Shown here: piece by piece, positions 28,603 through 37,645 of the stretch
Layout: every line of letters begins with the position of its first letter
Position numbering within the stretch: the first letter of the stretch is position 1
Assembly (NCBI RefSeq): GCF_026241315.1
Contig: NZ_JAPHNA010000001.1
Location: 62,001 to 126,000 of the forward strand
DNA from: Campylobacter sp. MIT 21-1684
Lineage (GTDB): Bacteria > Campylobacterota > Campylobacteria > Campylobacterales > Campylobacteraceae
Length of the DNA stretch: 64,000 nt
Direction of reading: 5' to 3'
Program-made: the position numbers and the translations under genes
Notes under the pieces: model-generated
The model's database searches: none
Told to the model about the DNA's origin: nothing
The model's input: the letters and a program-made list of their open reading frames with translations, nothing else

Positions 28603-29051
28603 AATTCTTTACACCTTTTAGAATGCAAACATTCTAAATTTCCAGTTTGTGCGTTATAGAAAAAATCTATACTTTCCTTTGGAGTAAGAAAGAAGCGGTA
28701 TAAATTGTTTTCTATTTTTATCCAAGCCTTATAATTTGAATATATAGGATTTTGCAGAAGTGAATATGAACATAAAATACTCAAATTTTCGCACACAAAG
28801 AGTTTTTCTTTACTAGAGTGTATTTTAGCTGTATCAAGTTGCGGGGTAAATTCTTTTAAATCTTTTATTTTTGCCTCATTACGCATTAAAGCTAAAGCTG
28901 AAGTAAGCATTTCATAATCCATTTTAACTCTTAAAAACTTTGCATCATCTTTACTCTGTCCAAAGAAAGGAAAAGAAAGACTTGCTAATATCCCTAATAC
29001 ACATACGACAAAAACAAGCTCAAGAAGAGTAAAAGCCTTATAGAAATTCAT
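28599..29051 (-). CDS. Pseudopilin-like protein with prepilin N-terminus
   Basis: 150 aa starting MNFYKAFTLLELVFVV: a short basic leader followed by FTLLE, the class III signal of type IV pilins and type II secretion pseudopilins, then a 20-residue hydrophobic helix. The residue before the cut site is Ala, not the usual Gly. The C-terminal part has four cysteines. No other pilus gene is adjacent; it sits in the priA operon as Cj0683 does. It may be a minor pseudopilin of the DNA-uptake (Cts) machinery, which is inference. Confidence 0.8.
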   Translation of the reverse strand: MNFYKAFTLLELVFVVCVLGILASLSFPFFGQSKDDAKFLRVKMDYEMLTSALALMRNEAKIKDLKEFTPQLDTAKIHSSKEKLFVCENLSILCSYSLLQNPIYSNYKAWIKIENNLYRFFLTPKESIDFFYNAQTGNLECLHSKRCKEL

Positions 29052-29296
29052 TATTTGACTGGGAGTTCTTCGTTAATAGCTTTAATGAGTTTTTTCAGTT
29101 CTCTTTCCAAAATATAATTTTCATAGCTTTTTTTGACAAAAGCATCGACAAAAGCTCGTAGTTCAATTTTTTTTGTTCCGCCAGAAATTAAAGCAATATC
29201 ATCTTCTAAAAAATTCGCAAATTCTTCACTGCATTTAACAATAAAATCTTTCGCAGAAACATTAACAATTACCTGTTTTAATTTGTCATTTACCAA
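29051..29296 (-). CDS. Small conserved protein of unknown function (Cj0682-like)
   Basis: 81-aa soluble protein with an N-terminal beta-like stretch (KQVIVNVSAKDFIVKCSEEF) and a helical C-terminus. I know of no firm domain. The N-terminal pattern loosely recalls ZapA. Its start overlaps the end of the preceding coiled-coil gene by 11 bases and its stop shares a base with the pseudopilin start. Confidence 0.7.
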   Translation of the reverse strand: MVNDKLKQVIVNVSAKDFIVKCSEEFANFLEDDIALISGGTKKIELRAFVDAFVKKSYENYILERELKKLIKAINEELPVK

Positions 29297-29516
29297 GTAC
29301 TGCCTCTATACTTTTTACTATATCTATGCTTTCTTTATTTTTGTTTTTTAATTCTTCTTCTAAACGCATAATTTGATTACTTTTGGCTTCATTTTGAGCC
29401 TTAACACTTACAAGCTCGTTTCTTAAATTTTCATTTGCTTCACATATTTCGTTATATTTTACTAAAAGCTCATTGACTTTATCAGCCATAGTGTTAATAA
29501 TCTTTTCATCATACAT
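29286..29516 (-). CDS. Small coiled-coil protein (Cj0681-like)
   Basis: 76-aa, nearly all helical with heptad-type spacing from residue 8 to 60 and no membrane segment; size and shape recall ZapB-type division proteins. First gene of the run 29516 to priA. The ATG is preceded by AAGGCAAAAGA and a -10 box lies at 29562-29567. Function unknown. Confidence 0.7.
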   Translation of the reverse strand: MYDEKIINTMADKVNELLVKYNEICEANENLRNELVSVKAQNEAKSNQIMRLEEELKNKNKESIDIVKSIEAVLGK

Positions 29517-29561
29517 ATTCTTTTGCCTTCTTTTTGAAATTTTTGAGTGAAATTTAATTTT

Positions 29562-29567
29562 ATTATA
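29562..29567 (-). promoter_or_regulatory. Probable -10 box of the coiled-coil/pseudopilin/priA operon
   Basis: TATAAT on the minus strand, 45 bases before the ATG at 29516, divergent from uvrB. Confidence 0.5.
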
Positions 29568-29653
29568 GCGAAAAGTATTTAATTTTTATGTTTTTCTAAA
29601 GTATTTTTTTTACAATTTTTCTTTGATGTTATAAAAATGAAAAAGACAAAAAA

Positions 29654-31627
29654 ATGTTTCAACTTAAAAGCGAATTTAAACCAAGTTTTGACCAAAAACA
29701 GGCTATTGAGGGTATTGTAAAAAGCATTCAAGCTGGAGAAAAGTATCAAACTCTTCTTGGTGTTACAGGAAGTGGTAAAACTTTTACAATGGCAAATATC
29801 ATCAAAGAATTAGCTCTGCCAACCTTAATAATGTCTCATAATAAAAGCCTCTGTGCGCAACTTTATAGCGAATTTAAAGGTTTTTTTCCACACAATCACA
29901 CTGAATATTTTATCAGCTATTATGACTACTATCAACCTGAAGCTTATATTCCAAGAACTGATGTTTTTATAGAAAAAGACAGCTCAACAAATGAGGACTT
30001 AGAAAGATTAAGATTAAGTGCCACTGCTTCACTTTTAAGTTATGAGGATATTGTATGCATCGCTTCAGTTTCAGCAAATTACGGACTTGGCAACCCAAAT
30101 GAATATATAGGAATGGTGCTTATTTTTGAAGAAAAAATGCAAATTTCACAAAAAAAACTCTTAAAAAAACTTGTGGATATGGGTTATAAAAGAAATGATA
30201 CTTTCTTTGATAGAGCTGACTTTAGAGTTAATGGTGATACAATCGATATATATCCAGCATACTATGAAGATGAAGTGGTAAGACTTGAATTTTTTGGCGA
30301 TGAGCTTGAAAAAATGTATCATTATAATATTCTTGAAAATAAAAAAACAAAAGATTTGAAGAAATTTATTCTCTACCCTACAAGCCAATTTAGCGTAGGG
30401 GAAACTAGACTCAAACAAGCTATTAAAGATATTAAAACCGAATTAAACTCTCGCTTAGCGTATTTTGAAAATGAAAACAAACTTGTAGAGTATCAAAGGC
30501 TAAAACAAAGAGTTGAATTTGATATAGAAATGCTTGAATCCACAGGAATGTGCAAAGGAGTAGAAAATTATGCTTTGCACCTAACAGGTCTCAAAAGCGG
30601 GGATACACCTTATACCCTTTTTGACTATTTTGCTATAAAAAAAAGGAAATTTTTAGTTATTGTTGATGAAAGCCACGTCTCTTTGCCGCAATTTCGAGGA
30701 ATGTTTGCAGGGGATAGAAGCAGAAAACAGACTTTAGTGGATTATGGTTTTAGACTTCCATCGGCTTTAGATAATCGTCCTTTGATGTTTGACGAGTTCA
30801 TTAACAAAAACTGCCAATTCCTCTTTGTTTCAGCAACTCCTTCTCCGCTTGAGCTTACATTAAGCAATAAGAATGTTTTTCATCAAATTATGCGTCCTAC
30901 GGGACTTTTAGATCCTATCATAGAACTTAAAGACAGTGATAATCAAGTTGAAATCCTTTTTGATGAAGCAAAAAAAGTCATTAAAAAAAATGAAAGGGTT
31001 TTGGTTACCGTTTTAACAAAAAAAATGGCTGAAGAGTTAAGTCGTTATTATTTAGAACTTGGAATAAAAGTAAAATATATGCATTCTGAAATTGATGCGA
31101 TTGAAAGAAATGAACTTATACGAGATTTAAGAAGTGGTTGTTTTGATATGCTTATAGGTATTAATCTATTACGAGAAGGACTTGATTTGCCCGAAGTTTC
31201 ACTTATAGCTATAATGGATGCTGACAAAGAAGGTTTTTTACGAAGCACAACAAGCCTTATTCAAACAATGGGGAGAGCTGCAAGAAATGTTAATGGAAAA
31301 GTCTTACTCTTTGCAAAAAAGATTACAAAATCGATGCAAGAAGCCATCGATATAACACAAGAAAGAAGAAAATTACAAAATGCTTATAATAAAAAACATA
31401 AAATTATTCCAACTTCGGTAAAAAGAAATTTAGAACAAAGCCTTAAAAACGAACTTGATACTGCAGAAATTTATCGCAAGGCAGAAAAATTCGAAAAAAT
31501 GCCGACACAAGAAAGAACAAAGTTTATTAAAGAATTAAGAAAACAAATGCTAGAAGCTGCTAAGGCTTTAGAATTTGAAAAGGCAGCGATGTTGCGAGAT
31601 GAAATCAAAAAACTTAAAGTGTTATGA
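29654..31627 (+). CDS. uvrB: UvrB, excinuclease ABC subunit B
   Basis: 657-aa nucleotide excision repair protein that verifies DNA damage and recruits UvrC. Walker A ([13 protein letters not shown]) lies near residues 36-48. The beta-hairpin region begins [12 protein letters not shown] near 90; [11 protein letters not shown] is Walker [12 protein letters not shown] is helicase motif VI. The C-terminal UVR domain ([20 protein letters not shown]) binds UvrC. No good Shine-Dalgarno precedes the ATG; TACAAT at 29611-29616 or TATAAA at 29630-29635 could be the -10. Confidence 0.97.
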   Translation: MFQLKSEFKPSFDQKQAIEGIVKSIQAGEKYQTLLGVTGSGKTFTMANIIKELALPTLIMSHNKSLCAQLYSEFKGFFPHNHTEYFISYYDYYQPEAYIPRTDVFIEKDSSTNEDLERLRLSATASLLSYEDIVCIASVSANYGLGNPNEYIGMVLIFEEKMQISQKKLLKKLVDMGYKRNDTFFDRADFRVNGDTIDIYPAYYEDEVVRLEFFGDELEKMYHYNILENKKTKDLKKFILYPTSQFSVGETRLKQAIKDIKTELNSRLAYFENENKLVEYQRLKQRVEFDIEMLESTGMCKGVENYALHLTGLKSGDTPYTLFDYFAIKKRKFLVIVDESHVSLPQFRGMFAGDRSRKQTLVDYGFRLPSALDNRPLMFDEFINKNCQFLFVSATPSPLELTLSNKNVFHQIMRPTGLLDPIIELKDSDNQVEILFDEAKKVIKKNERVLVTVLTKKMAEELSRYYLELGIKVKYMHSEIDAIERNELIRDLRSGCFDMLIGINLLREGLDLPEVSLIAIMDADKEGFLRSTTSLIQTMGRAARNVNGKVLLFAKKITKSMQEAIDITQERRKLQNAYNKKHKIIPTSVKRNLEQSLKNELDTAEIYRKAEKFEKMPTQERTKFIKELRKQMLEAAKALEFEKAAMLRDEIKKLKVL

Positions 31628-31752
31628 GCTTGAAAAATCTTAATACAAGTAAAAAAAGAGGTTAAAAATTCATTGTTTTCTATCGCTAAATGCAAATCTT
31701 TTACTTCTATTGCATTATTTAAAAACAATCTACATTCTTAAAAATGAAGCGT

Positions 31753-33144
31753 TTATAAACTTGCTAGATACCAAGAAACAAAGATATTAACAAGCATTCC
31801 TATGAGCAAGAGTGGCATTGTACGTTGAATAATATCCTTAGGAGAAACTTGTGCGAAACCAGCAAGAGCTAAAATCCCACCAGCAATAGGCGAAGCAGCT
31901 CTGCCTAAACAAGAAGCTATTTCTATCGGTAAGACTAAAGCAATAGGAGCAACCCCTAATTTATTTGCTATATCAGGAACTAACCTCCCAAAAGCATTAA
32001 AAGCAGCTATTCCACTTCCCATAATCATACTAAAACAATAAACCAAAAAACTTAAAACAGCAATGCTAACAATTAAAGCCCAAGCACCTACATTCGACAC
32101 TATATTCGCTAATTGTCCAACTCCTCCTAATGCTTTAATCCCTTCAGCAAAAATACCAGCAGCTACGATAATACTTACAACACTAACAAAAATTTCAGCC
32201 ATAGCCTTTAAAATCACAAGCATATCTTCACCCAATTTTCTACCATTCCCATGTCTTATAAATTCTACTAAAAAAACTAAAGCTATGCTTAAAAAATTTG
32301 CAGTTACAACATCAAGTTTGATCTGTAAAAAATATGCACAAAATAAAAATACTATGGGAAGCCACGGAAATACAATATAAAAAGCTGGACATTTTGGATC
32401 GACAATCTTTATGAATTTCCCTTCTTGTTGTAAAAGCCCTTTTTTTTTGTCTTTTTTATCTATCCAAGCAAAATAAACAGGAATTAAAATAGCAATCACA
32501 AGCACATAAGCTAAAACAACCCAAAGTTGGTAATTTAAAAATAAACTGATGACATTTTCTTTTTGTCCTACCATATCAGCCATATTAATAGAATTTGCAT
32601 CTTTTGGACCATAATCAAGAGCGATGAGAGAAAGAGTACTTACAGCAATAATAGGACGAATTCCAAGAGCAATTAAAACAGGATAAATACAAGCAAGCAA
32701 TAAAAGCAAAAGACCTGTATAACTTGAAATAACTATTTTTAAAGCCATACCAATGATAAAAGTACCACTTAAAATAAGATATTTATTTTTGATCTTGCTT
32801 AAAGGTTTATTGGCTAAAAATGCCAATTTCGCAGAAGCATTAATATGTTTCATATAAGCTGCAAAACCTGCGACACTCATAATAATAAGTCCAACCCCTG
32901 CAAGTTGCTGTTTAAAACTTTCTGTGATAAAAGCAAAACTATCGAGCAAAATAGTGAAAAAAGTCATATCTTGAGGATTTTTTCTTTCAGTTAAAGGCAC
33001 AGGAGTGTCTGTAAGATAAAAAGAAAAAATCAAAACAATGATACCTGAAAATAAAAATACAAAAATAGGATTGTACTGCCTTAAAATATAATACGTTACA
33101 ACTGCTACCACAATAAGCGTTGAAAAAATCATCAACAAATTCAT
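31753..33144 (-). CDS. dcuC: DcuC-family anaerobic C4-dicarboxylate carrier
   Basis: 463 aa with about 12 membrane segments. The family moves fumarate, succinate and related dicarboxylates under low oxygen, usually in exchange or efflux. Recognisable DcuC-type stretches are SYTGLLLLLLACIYPVL, LDYGPKDANSINMADM and the C-terminal CLGRAASPIAGGILALAG. AAGGAAAA precedes the ATG by 6 bases. DcuC is present in only some campylobacters; the 1.4-kb gene stands alone between uvrB (convergent) and a PLP enzyme gene. Confidence 0.85.
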   Translation of the reverse strand: MNLLMIFSTLIVVAVVTYYILRQYNPIFVFLFSGIIVLIFSFYLTDTPVPLTERKNPQDMTFFTILLDSFAFITESFKQQLAGVGLIIMSVAGFAAYMKHINASAKLAFLANKPLSKIKNKYLILSGTFIIGMALKIVISSYTGLLLLLLACIYPVLIALGIRPIIAVSTLSLIALDYGPKDANSINMADMVGQKENVISLFLNYQLWVVLAYVLVIAILIPVYFAWIDKKDKKKGLLQQEGKFIKIVDPKCPAFYIVFPWLPIVFLFCAYFLQIKLDVVTANFLSIALVFLVEFIRHGNGRKLGEDMLVILKAMAEIFVSVVSIIVAAGIFAEGIKALGGVGQLANIVSNVGAWALIVSIAVLSFLVYCFSMIMGSGIAAFNAFGRLVPDIANKLGVAPIALVLPIEIASCLGRAASPIAGGILALAGFAQVSPKDIIQRTMPLLLIGMLVNIFVSWYLASL

Positions 33145-33172
33145 TCAATTTTCCTTAATGCAATAAAGACCA

Positions 33173-33178
33173 ATTATA
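33173..33178 (-). promoter_or_regulatory. Probable -10 box of dcuC
   Basis: TATAAT on the minus strand 28 bases before the dcuC ATG. No FNR- or CRP-like palindrome was obvious in the remaining 146-base gap. Confidence 0.45.
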
Positions 33179-33290
33179 TTAAAAAGATAAATTTTGAACA
33201 TATAGAATCTTAGCTAAAAAAGAATAAAAATTGAAATTATCTGTATAAAAATTTATAAATAAAAACAATAAAAAAATTATAAATTATTTA

Positions 33291-34169
33291 TCAATCAAGC
33301 AAAGTTTTAAATTTATAACGTTCAATCATACTTTCATTACCCAAAATTCCGCCTTGATGGATATATAAAAGCGGTTTGTTCCATTTATGCCTTAAAACAC
33401 AGTGAAAACCTATCATATCATAAAGCAAATCAAATTCAACACCACATACAGACTGAAGCTCTTTATACAAAGCAATCAATTCAGCATAAGGCTTTGCAAA
33501 ATGATATTTTTTAGTAGGTTCTAAAAAAAATAAATTTGAAAAATTGTATTCAGGGAGCAAATTCTGAATTTGTTTTTTTAGATACTGTGTTGGACCAACA
33601 CAAGCACAAGTAAAAACCCGAAATTTTGAATATTTCGCTAAAAAAGCTGCAGAAACACCTGTTCCTGATGGTAAAAAAATATCAAAGTCCAAACCATTAC
33701 TTTGTTCTTCTATCTCATTAGCAAGGATTTTAAAACCCCACTGCGCTTGCTCATTAGCTATACCTTCTTTAATAAAAATATCTCCTTGTTTGTATAAAGA
33801 AAGTGCGAATTCTTCATTACTTTTATTGCTTGTATTTTCTACAAATTGTGCTCCATTTTTCAAAGCCAAAGCATAGTTTGCACAAGGATTATGTTTTAAA
33901 AAAGTTGGAATCTTCTTGCATACAAAACGAAAATTTAAAGCATAAGCTTTACTAAAAATACTAAGTGCGGCTAAAGCATTACTCTGTGCTCCTCCATAAC
34001 TAAGAATACTTTGATTTTTTGTATAATGTTGAGTCATATAAAAGCTAAGTTTTCTAGCTTTATTGCCATTAATACTCCCGAGCAAATCGTCACGTTTAAG
34101 AAAAAAATCAAAGCCTCTAAAAGAAAGTTTTTGAATGGGACTAGGGAGATTTAATTGAAGAATTTTCAT
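33291..34169 (-). CDS. PLP-dependent enzyme, ACC deaminase / D-cysteine desulfhydrase family
   Basis: 292-aa fold-type II PLP enzyme. The lysine that binds PLP is in the family motif INGNKARKLSFYM (about residue 37), preceded by FFLKRDDLLGS; SYGGAQSNALAAL and FLPSGTGVSAAFLAK are the substrate and phosphate loops. True ACC deaminases and D-cysteine desulfhydrases share these motifs, so the substrate (D-cysteine or a related beta-substituted amino acid) is not fixed. It follows the OmpA-like gene by 15 bases and may be co-transcribed. Confidence 0.8.
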   Translation of the reverse strand: MKILQLNLPSPIQKLSFRGFDFFLKRDDLLGSINGNKARKLSFYMTQHYTKNQSILSYGGAQSNALAALSIFSKAYALNFRFVCKKIPTFLKHNPCANYALALKNGAQFVENTSNKSNEEFALSLYKQGDIFIKEGIANEQAQWGFKILANEIEEQSNGLDFDIFLPSGTGVSAAFLAKYSKFRVFTCACVGPTQYLKKQIQNLLPEYNFSNLFFLEPTKKYHFAKPYAELIALYKELQSVCGVEFDLLYDMIGFHCVLRHKWNKPLLYIHQGGILGNESMIERYKFKTLLD

Positions 34170-34184
34170 AAAAATTGTAAATTT

Positions 34185-35132
34185 TTAACGAAATTCAAGA
34201 AAATTTTGCACTTCTTTGATAGCTTTATCGGTTCTAATGCTAAATTTTATTTCTATGCGACGACTAAGACCCTTATCTTCAACTCCATTTCTAAAAACAG
34301 GTTCAGAAAAACTCCTCCCGCTTGCCATTAGAATTTTTTGAAGTTTCGGATCTTTATAGAAAGTATAAATAAAACTCATCACCTCATAAGCTCTTTTCTG
34401 CGAAAGATCAAGATTATACATATACGAACCATCACTATCTGTATGTCCTTCTATAATGATATTTTCTATATTATCAAGAATTTGTTGGTCATTCATTATA
34501 GCTGAAAAATATTCATTTAAAATTTTTTTCAAATGTGATTTTGTTTCATCTTTAAGCACATATGAATCTTTATCAAAAAGCACTTCCGTAGGTAAAGAAA
34601 TTGCGCCGGTTTCTGAATTAATGCTGATATTATCATCAAGTTTGCTTTGTAATCTTTGGCTTAAATTCTCTCGTATAAGAGTAAATTTTTGTATTTTTTG
34701 CCTTGCCTGTTTTAAATCCTCTTGCAAAATTCCAAGCTCTTCATCCTTCTTTTCAAGTTGTCCAAGTAAAATAAGAATTTGCTTGTCTTTGGCATCAAGA
34801 CTTAGACTTAAATTTTCATTACGTTCATACGAATTTGTAAGATTAGTTTCAAGCATATTTTTTTGACTTTGAATGTCATTTAACACAGTAGCGGCATTGC
34901 TTAATTCAGAGCTTAACTTAAATACAACAGCTTCTTTATCTTTAAGTTCTTGTTTGCTTTCTTCTAAGCGAAGTTCTTGTTTGGTAAGTTTTTTTTTAAT
35001 TTCCCTTAAATCAGTTTGGGTAAGAACATATTTTACCACAACAGCTCCGATTAAAAGAATAAAAACAAAAAGCAAACCAGCCATTAAATCAGCATAAGCT
35101 ATCCAAAAATTATTTTCTTCTTGACTCTTCAT
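34185..35132 (-). CDS. MotB-like membrane protein with OmpA peptidoglycan-binding domain
   Basis: 315 aa: one TM near residues 9-33 with an embedded Asp (YADLMAGLLFVFILL), as in MotB, then a coiled coil (about 40-165), then an OmpA-type domain (IIIEGHTDSDGSYMYNLDLS near 235-255). MotB-type proteins are ion-conducting stators anchored to the wall. Its partner, a MotA/ExbB-like gene, overlaps by 4 bases. The flagellar motA/motB of Campylobacter are separate genes elsewhere, so this is a second, non-flagellar pair (Cj0599/Cj0598). Function unknown. Confidence 0.82.
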   Translation of the reverse strand: MKSQEENNFWIAYADLMAGLLFVFILLIGAVVVKYVLTQTDLREIKKKLTKQELRLEESKQELKDKEAVVFKLSSELSNAATVLNDIQSQKNMLETNLTNSYERNENLSLSLDAKDKQILILLGQLEKKDEELGILQEDLKQARQKIQKFTLIRENLSQRLQSKLDDNISINSETGAISLPTEVLFDKDSYVLKDETKSHLKKILNEYFSAIMNDQQILDNIENIIIEGHTDSDGSYMYNLDLSQKRAYEVMSFIYTFYKDPKLQKILMASGRSFSEPVFRNGVEDKGLSRRIEIKFSIRTDKAIKEVQNFLEFR

Positions 35133-36481
35133 TCATTTTCTTTGTTTTCATTCTGCGGTGTTTCTGTTTTGCTTCTTTGTATTTCTTCATTGTCAAATTT
35201 TTTCACAAGCTCATTGGTTTGCTCTTGTAACTGTTCAAGTTCATTTCTAAAACCCTGCATCATTTCAATTTTTTCATCAATACTCTTTTCCTCTGTATAG
35301 ACTTCCTTAAACTGCTGCATACCTTCAAAAATACTAGATTTAAATCCTTCAAACATTCTCTGTTGATTTTCAAGTAAAGCCTTCTCATGTAAACGAAGAG
35401 TGTCCATAAACATCACAACTTTTTGATCAAAACTTGCTAAAGTTTTATCAAGGTGCCCTATTGTATTGCTACTTACATCAAGCAAACGATTATACTGTTC
35501 TGACATTTTAATATTAAGATCTCGAAAACTGTGATTCAAATTCCCAACTGCATTAAGCATTTCGCTATATAGTTTTCCTATATCACGGTGTTCTCTTTGC
35601 GCCTTGCTTAATTCTCCCATAGTTTGCTTGACATACTCACTACTTAAACGCACAGCTTTTTCTTCAACATTTAGCATATCTTGAAAGAGTGCAAACTTCC
35701 GCTCAATAGCGTGATCAAGTTCAGTGAAAAAATCTTTATTGCTTACTTGCTTAAAAATTGCTCCTATATTTTCAAAATGCTGCAAACTTTTACTTAAATA
35801 TCTTTGGTCCAATTCCTCTTTAGTCCAAAAAAAAGCTGTTGTAGAAATTTTTTGACGATTAAGAAGTCTCATCATCTTGCTCGTTCCATATTTTTCAAAA
35901 AACATCCACCAAAGTGCAAGAAAAATTCCATAAATAGAAACATAAAAAGCCGTTGCTACTCCATTTAAAAGGATAGCTATTTCTGTTTCTAAACCTTCAG
36001 TATCGTTTGAATTAAAATGAGGCATAGAAAAAGCAATGCTAATAAATGTACCTAAAATCCCCATCATAGGAAAAATAGTTGAACCTATAGAGGCAAAATT
36101 TTCATTTCTAACATTTTTGATATACAAAGAAGCAAAATCATCAAATTTCGCGTTTGATTTTGTATATTTACCAATAGTAAGAAAATGTTTCATAATGTAA
36201 CTTTTAAGCGCTTGTTTAAATTCGTCTTTTTGTTGCTCAAAAATACTAAAAGCATATTCGGCACTATGTCTTGCAAAAATAAGGGCTGTAAGAAATATAA
36301 CACCCATTAAAAGCACAGAATGAATTGGAATTTTGTAGTCAAAATATCCAAAATATACAAGCAATACTAAAAAATACAAAAAAGCGGGAAAAAAGATGAT
36401 TTTAAAATAAACAAAAAAACTTTTTCTTTCTTTAATCTCCGGTAAAATAAGTTCTGAAATTTCTTCTGATTTTATCTCCAT
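35129..36481 (-). CDS. MotA/TolQ/ExbB-like membrane protein with long coiled-coil tail
   Basis: 450 aa. Four membrane segments (near residues 24-47, 52-72, 132-155, 170-195) include FPMMGILGTFISIAFSMP and LLNGVATAFYVSIYGIFLALWW, the proton-channel layout of MotA/ExbB. Residues 215-450 are a long charged helical, coiled-coil tail in the cytoplasm. With the OmpA-like partner it would form an ion-driven 5:2-type unit. The architecture recalls ZorAB, but no zorC/zorD-type genes are near. Equals Cj0598. Confidence 0.8.
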   Translation of the reverse strand: MEIKSEEISELILPEIKERKSFFVYFKIIFFPAFLYFLVLLVYFGYFDYKIPIHSVLLMGVIFLTALIFARHSAEYAFSIFEQQKDEFKQALKSYIMKHFLTIGKYTKSNAKFDDFASLYIKNVRNENFASIGSTIFPMMGILGTFISIAFSMPHFNSNDTEGLETEIAILLNGVATAFYVSIYGIFLALWWMFFEKYGTSKMMRLLNRQKISTTAFFWTKEELDQRYLSKSLQHFENIGAIFKQVSNKDFFTELDHAIERKFALFQDMLNVEEKAVRLSSEYVKQTMGELSKAQREHRDIGKLYSEMLNAVGNLNHSFRDLNIKMSEQYNRLLDVSSNTIGHLDKTLASFDQKVVMFMDTLRLHEKALLENQQRMFEGFKSSIFEGMQQFKEVYTEEKSIDEKIEMMQGFRNELEQLQEQTNELVKKFDNEEIQRSKTETPQNENKENE

Positions 36482-36540
36482 CTATAACCTTAAGAAGTTT
36501 TATTACAAAAAGAATGGTAATTCTCTTTACAATAAAACAA

Positions 36541-36562
36541 GCCCTCTAAAATTAAAGAAGGC
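36541..36562 (-). terminator. Probable terminator after fba
   Basis: On the minus strand GCCTTC, a 10-base loop and GAGGGC form a 6-bp stem (one G-T pair), followed by TTGTTTTATT. It lies 19 bases beyond the fba stop. Confidence 0.5.
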
Positions 36563-36580
36563 CAAAAATTCTAGTTAAAC

Positions 36581-37645
36581 TTAGTTTTTATTAATACAAT
36601 TTAAGTCTTCAAAAGCAATTTCTAAACGCTTTATCATACTTTCTTCACCAGCTCTTAACCATACTCTTGGATCATAGTACTTTTTATTTGGCTTGTCTTC
36701 GCCCTGTGGATTACCAATTTGAGCTTGAAGATAAGACCTATTTGCCATCTCATAATGACGCACTCCATCCCAAAATGCCCACTGCGTATCTGTATCGATA
36801 TTCATTTTTACAACACCGTAACTCACAGCTTCTTTGATATCTTTAAGCTCACTTCCACTTCCACCGTGAAAAACAAAATTAATAGGTTTATCACTTTGAA
36901 GATTGAATTTTTCCTTTACAAATTGTTGAGAATTTTTCAAAATTTGAGGCTCTAAACTTACATTACCAGGTTTATACACTCCGTGTACATTACCAAAACT
37001 TGCGGCAATAGAAAATTTATCACTTATTCTTTGAAGTCTTTCATAAGCCAAAGCCACATCTTCTGGTTGGGTGTACAGTCTGCTGTTATCAATGCCTGTA
37101 TTATCAACTCCATCTTCTTCCCCTCCTGTACAACCAAGTTCTAATTCTAAGCAAATTCCTAAAGAATCAAGCTTATTAAGATATTCTTCACAAGTGGATA
37201 AATTCACTTCGAGTTCCTCTTCACTTAAATCAAGCATATGAGAGCTAAAAAGAGCCTGACCGTGAATTTTTTTAAATTCAGCATTCGAAATTAAAAGCGA
37301 ATCAATCCAAGGTAAAAGTTTTCTTGCTGCGTGATCGGTATGTAAAATCACAGGAATTTTATAAGCTTTAGCAAGTAAATGTACATGTTGTGCCCCGCTA
37401 ACAGCACCAAAAACTTCAGCTTGCGGACAATTCTTACCTGCATAAAATTTAGCTCCACCATTTGAAAATTGGATAATGACAGGTGAATTAATCTTTTTTG
37501 CTGTCTCTAAAACAGCATTAATTGAATTTGTTCCTACAACATTTACAGCAGGTATGGCAAAATTCTCCGCTTTTGCATATTCATAGACTTTGTTAAGCTC
37601 ATTTCCACTTACAACACCGGGTTTGACTATATCTAAAAGTCTCAT
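36581..37645 (-). CDS. fbaA: Class II fructose-bisphosphate aldolase
   Basis: 354-aa zinc aldolase interconverting fructose-1,6-bisphosphate with two triose phosphates. Metal ligands and active-site runs are seen: LHTDHAARKLLPW near residue 110, LELGCTGGEEDGVDN near 180, GNVHGVY and FVFHGGSGS near 265. Since Campylobacter generally lacks phosphofructokinase, it should serve gluconeogenesis. It starts one base after the peb4 stop, the same arrangement as Cj0597-Cj0596. Confidence 0.97.
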   Translation of the reverse strand: MRLLDIVKPGVVSGNELNKVYEYAKAENFAIPAVNVVGTNSINAVLETAKKINSPVIIQFSNGGAKFYAGKNCPQAEVFGAVSGAQHVHLLAKAYKIPVILHTDHAARKLLPWIDSLLISNAEFKKIHGQALFSSHMLDLSEEELEVNLSTCEEYLNKLDSLGICLELELGCTGGEEDGVDNTGIDNSRLYTQPEDVALAYERLQRISDKFSIAASFGNVHGVYKPGNVSLEPQILKNSQQFVKEKFNLQSDKPINFVFHGGSGSELKDIKEAVSYGVVKMNIDTDTQWAFWDGVRHYEMANRSYLQAQIGNPQGEDKPNKKYYDPRVWLRAGEESMIKRLEIAFEDLNCINKN

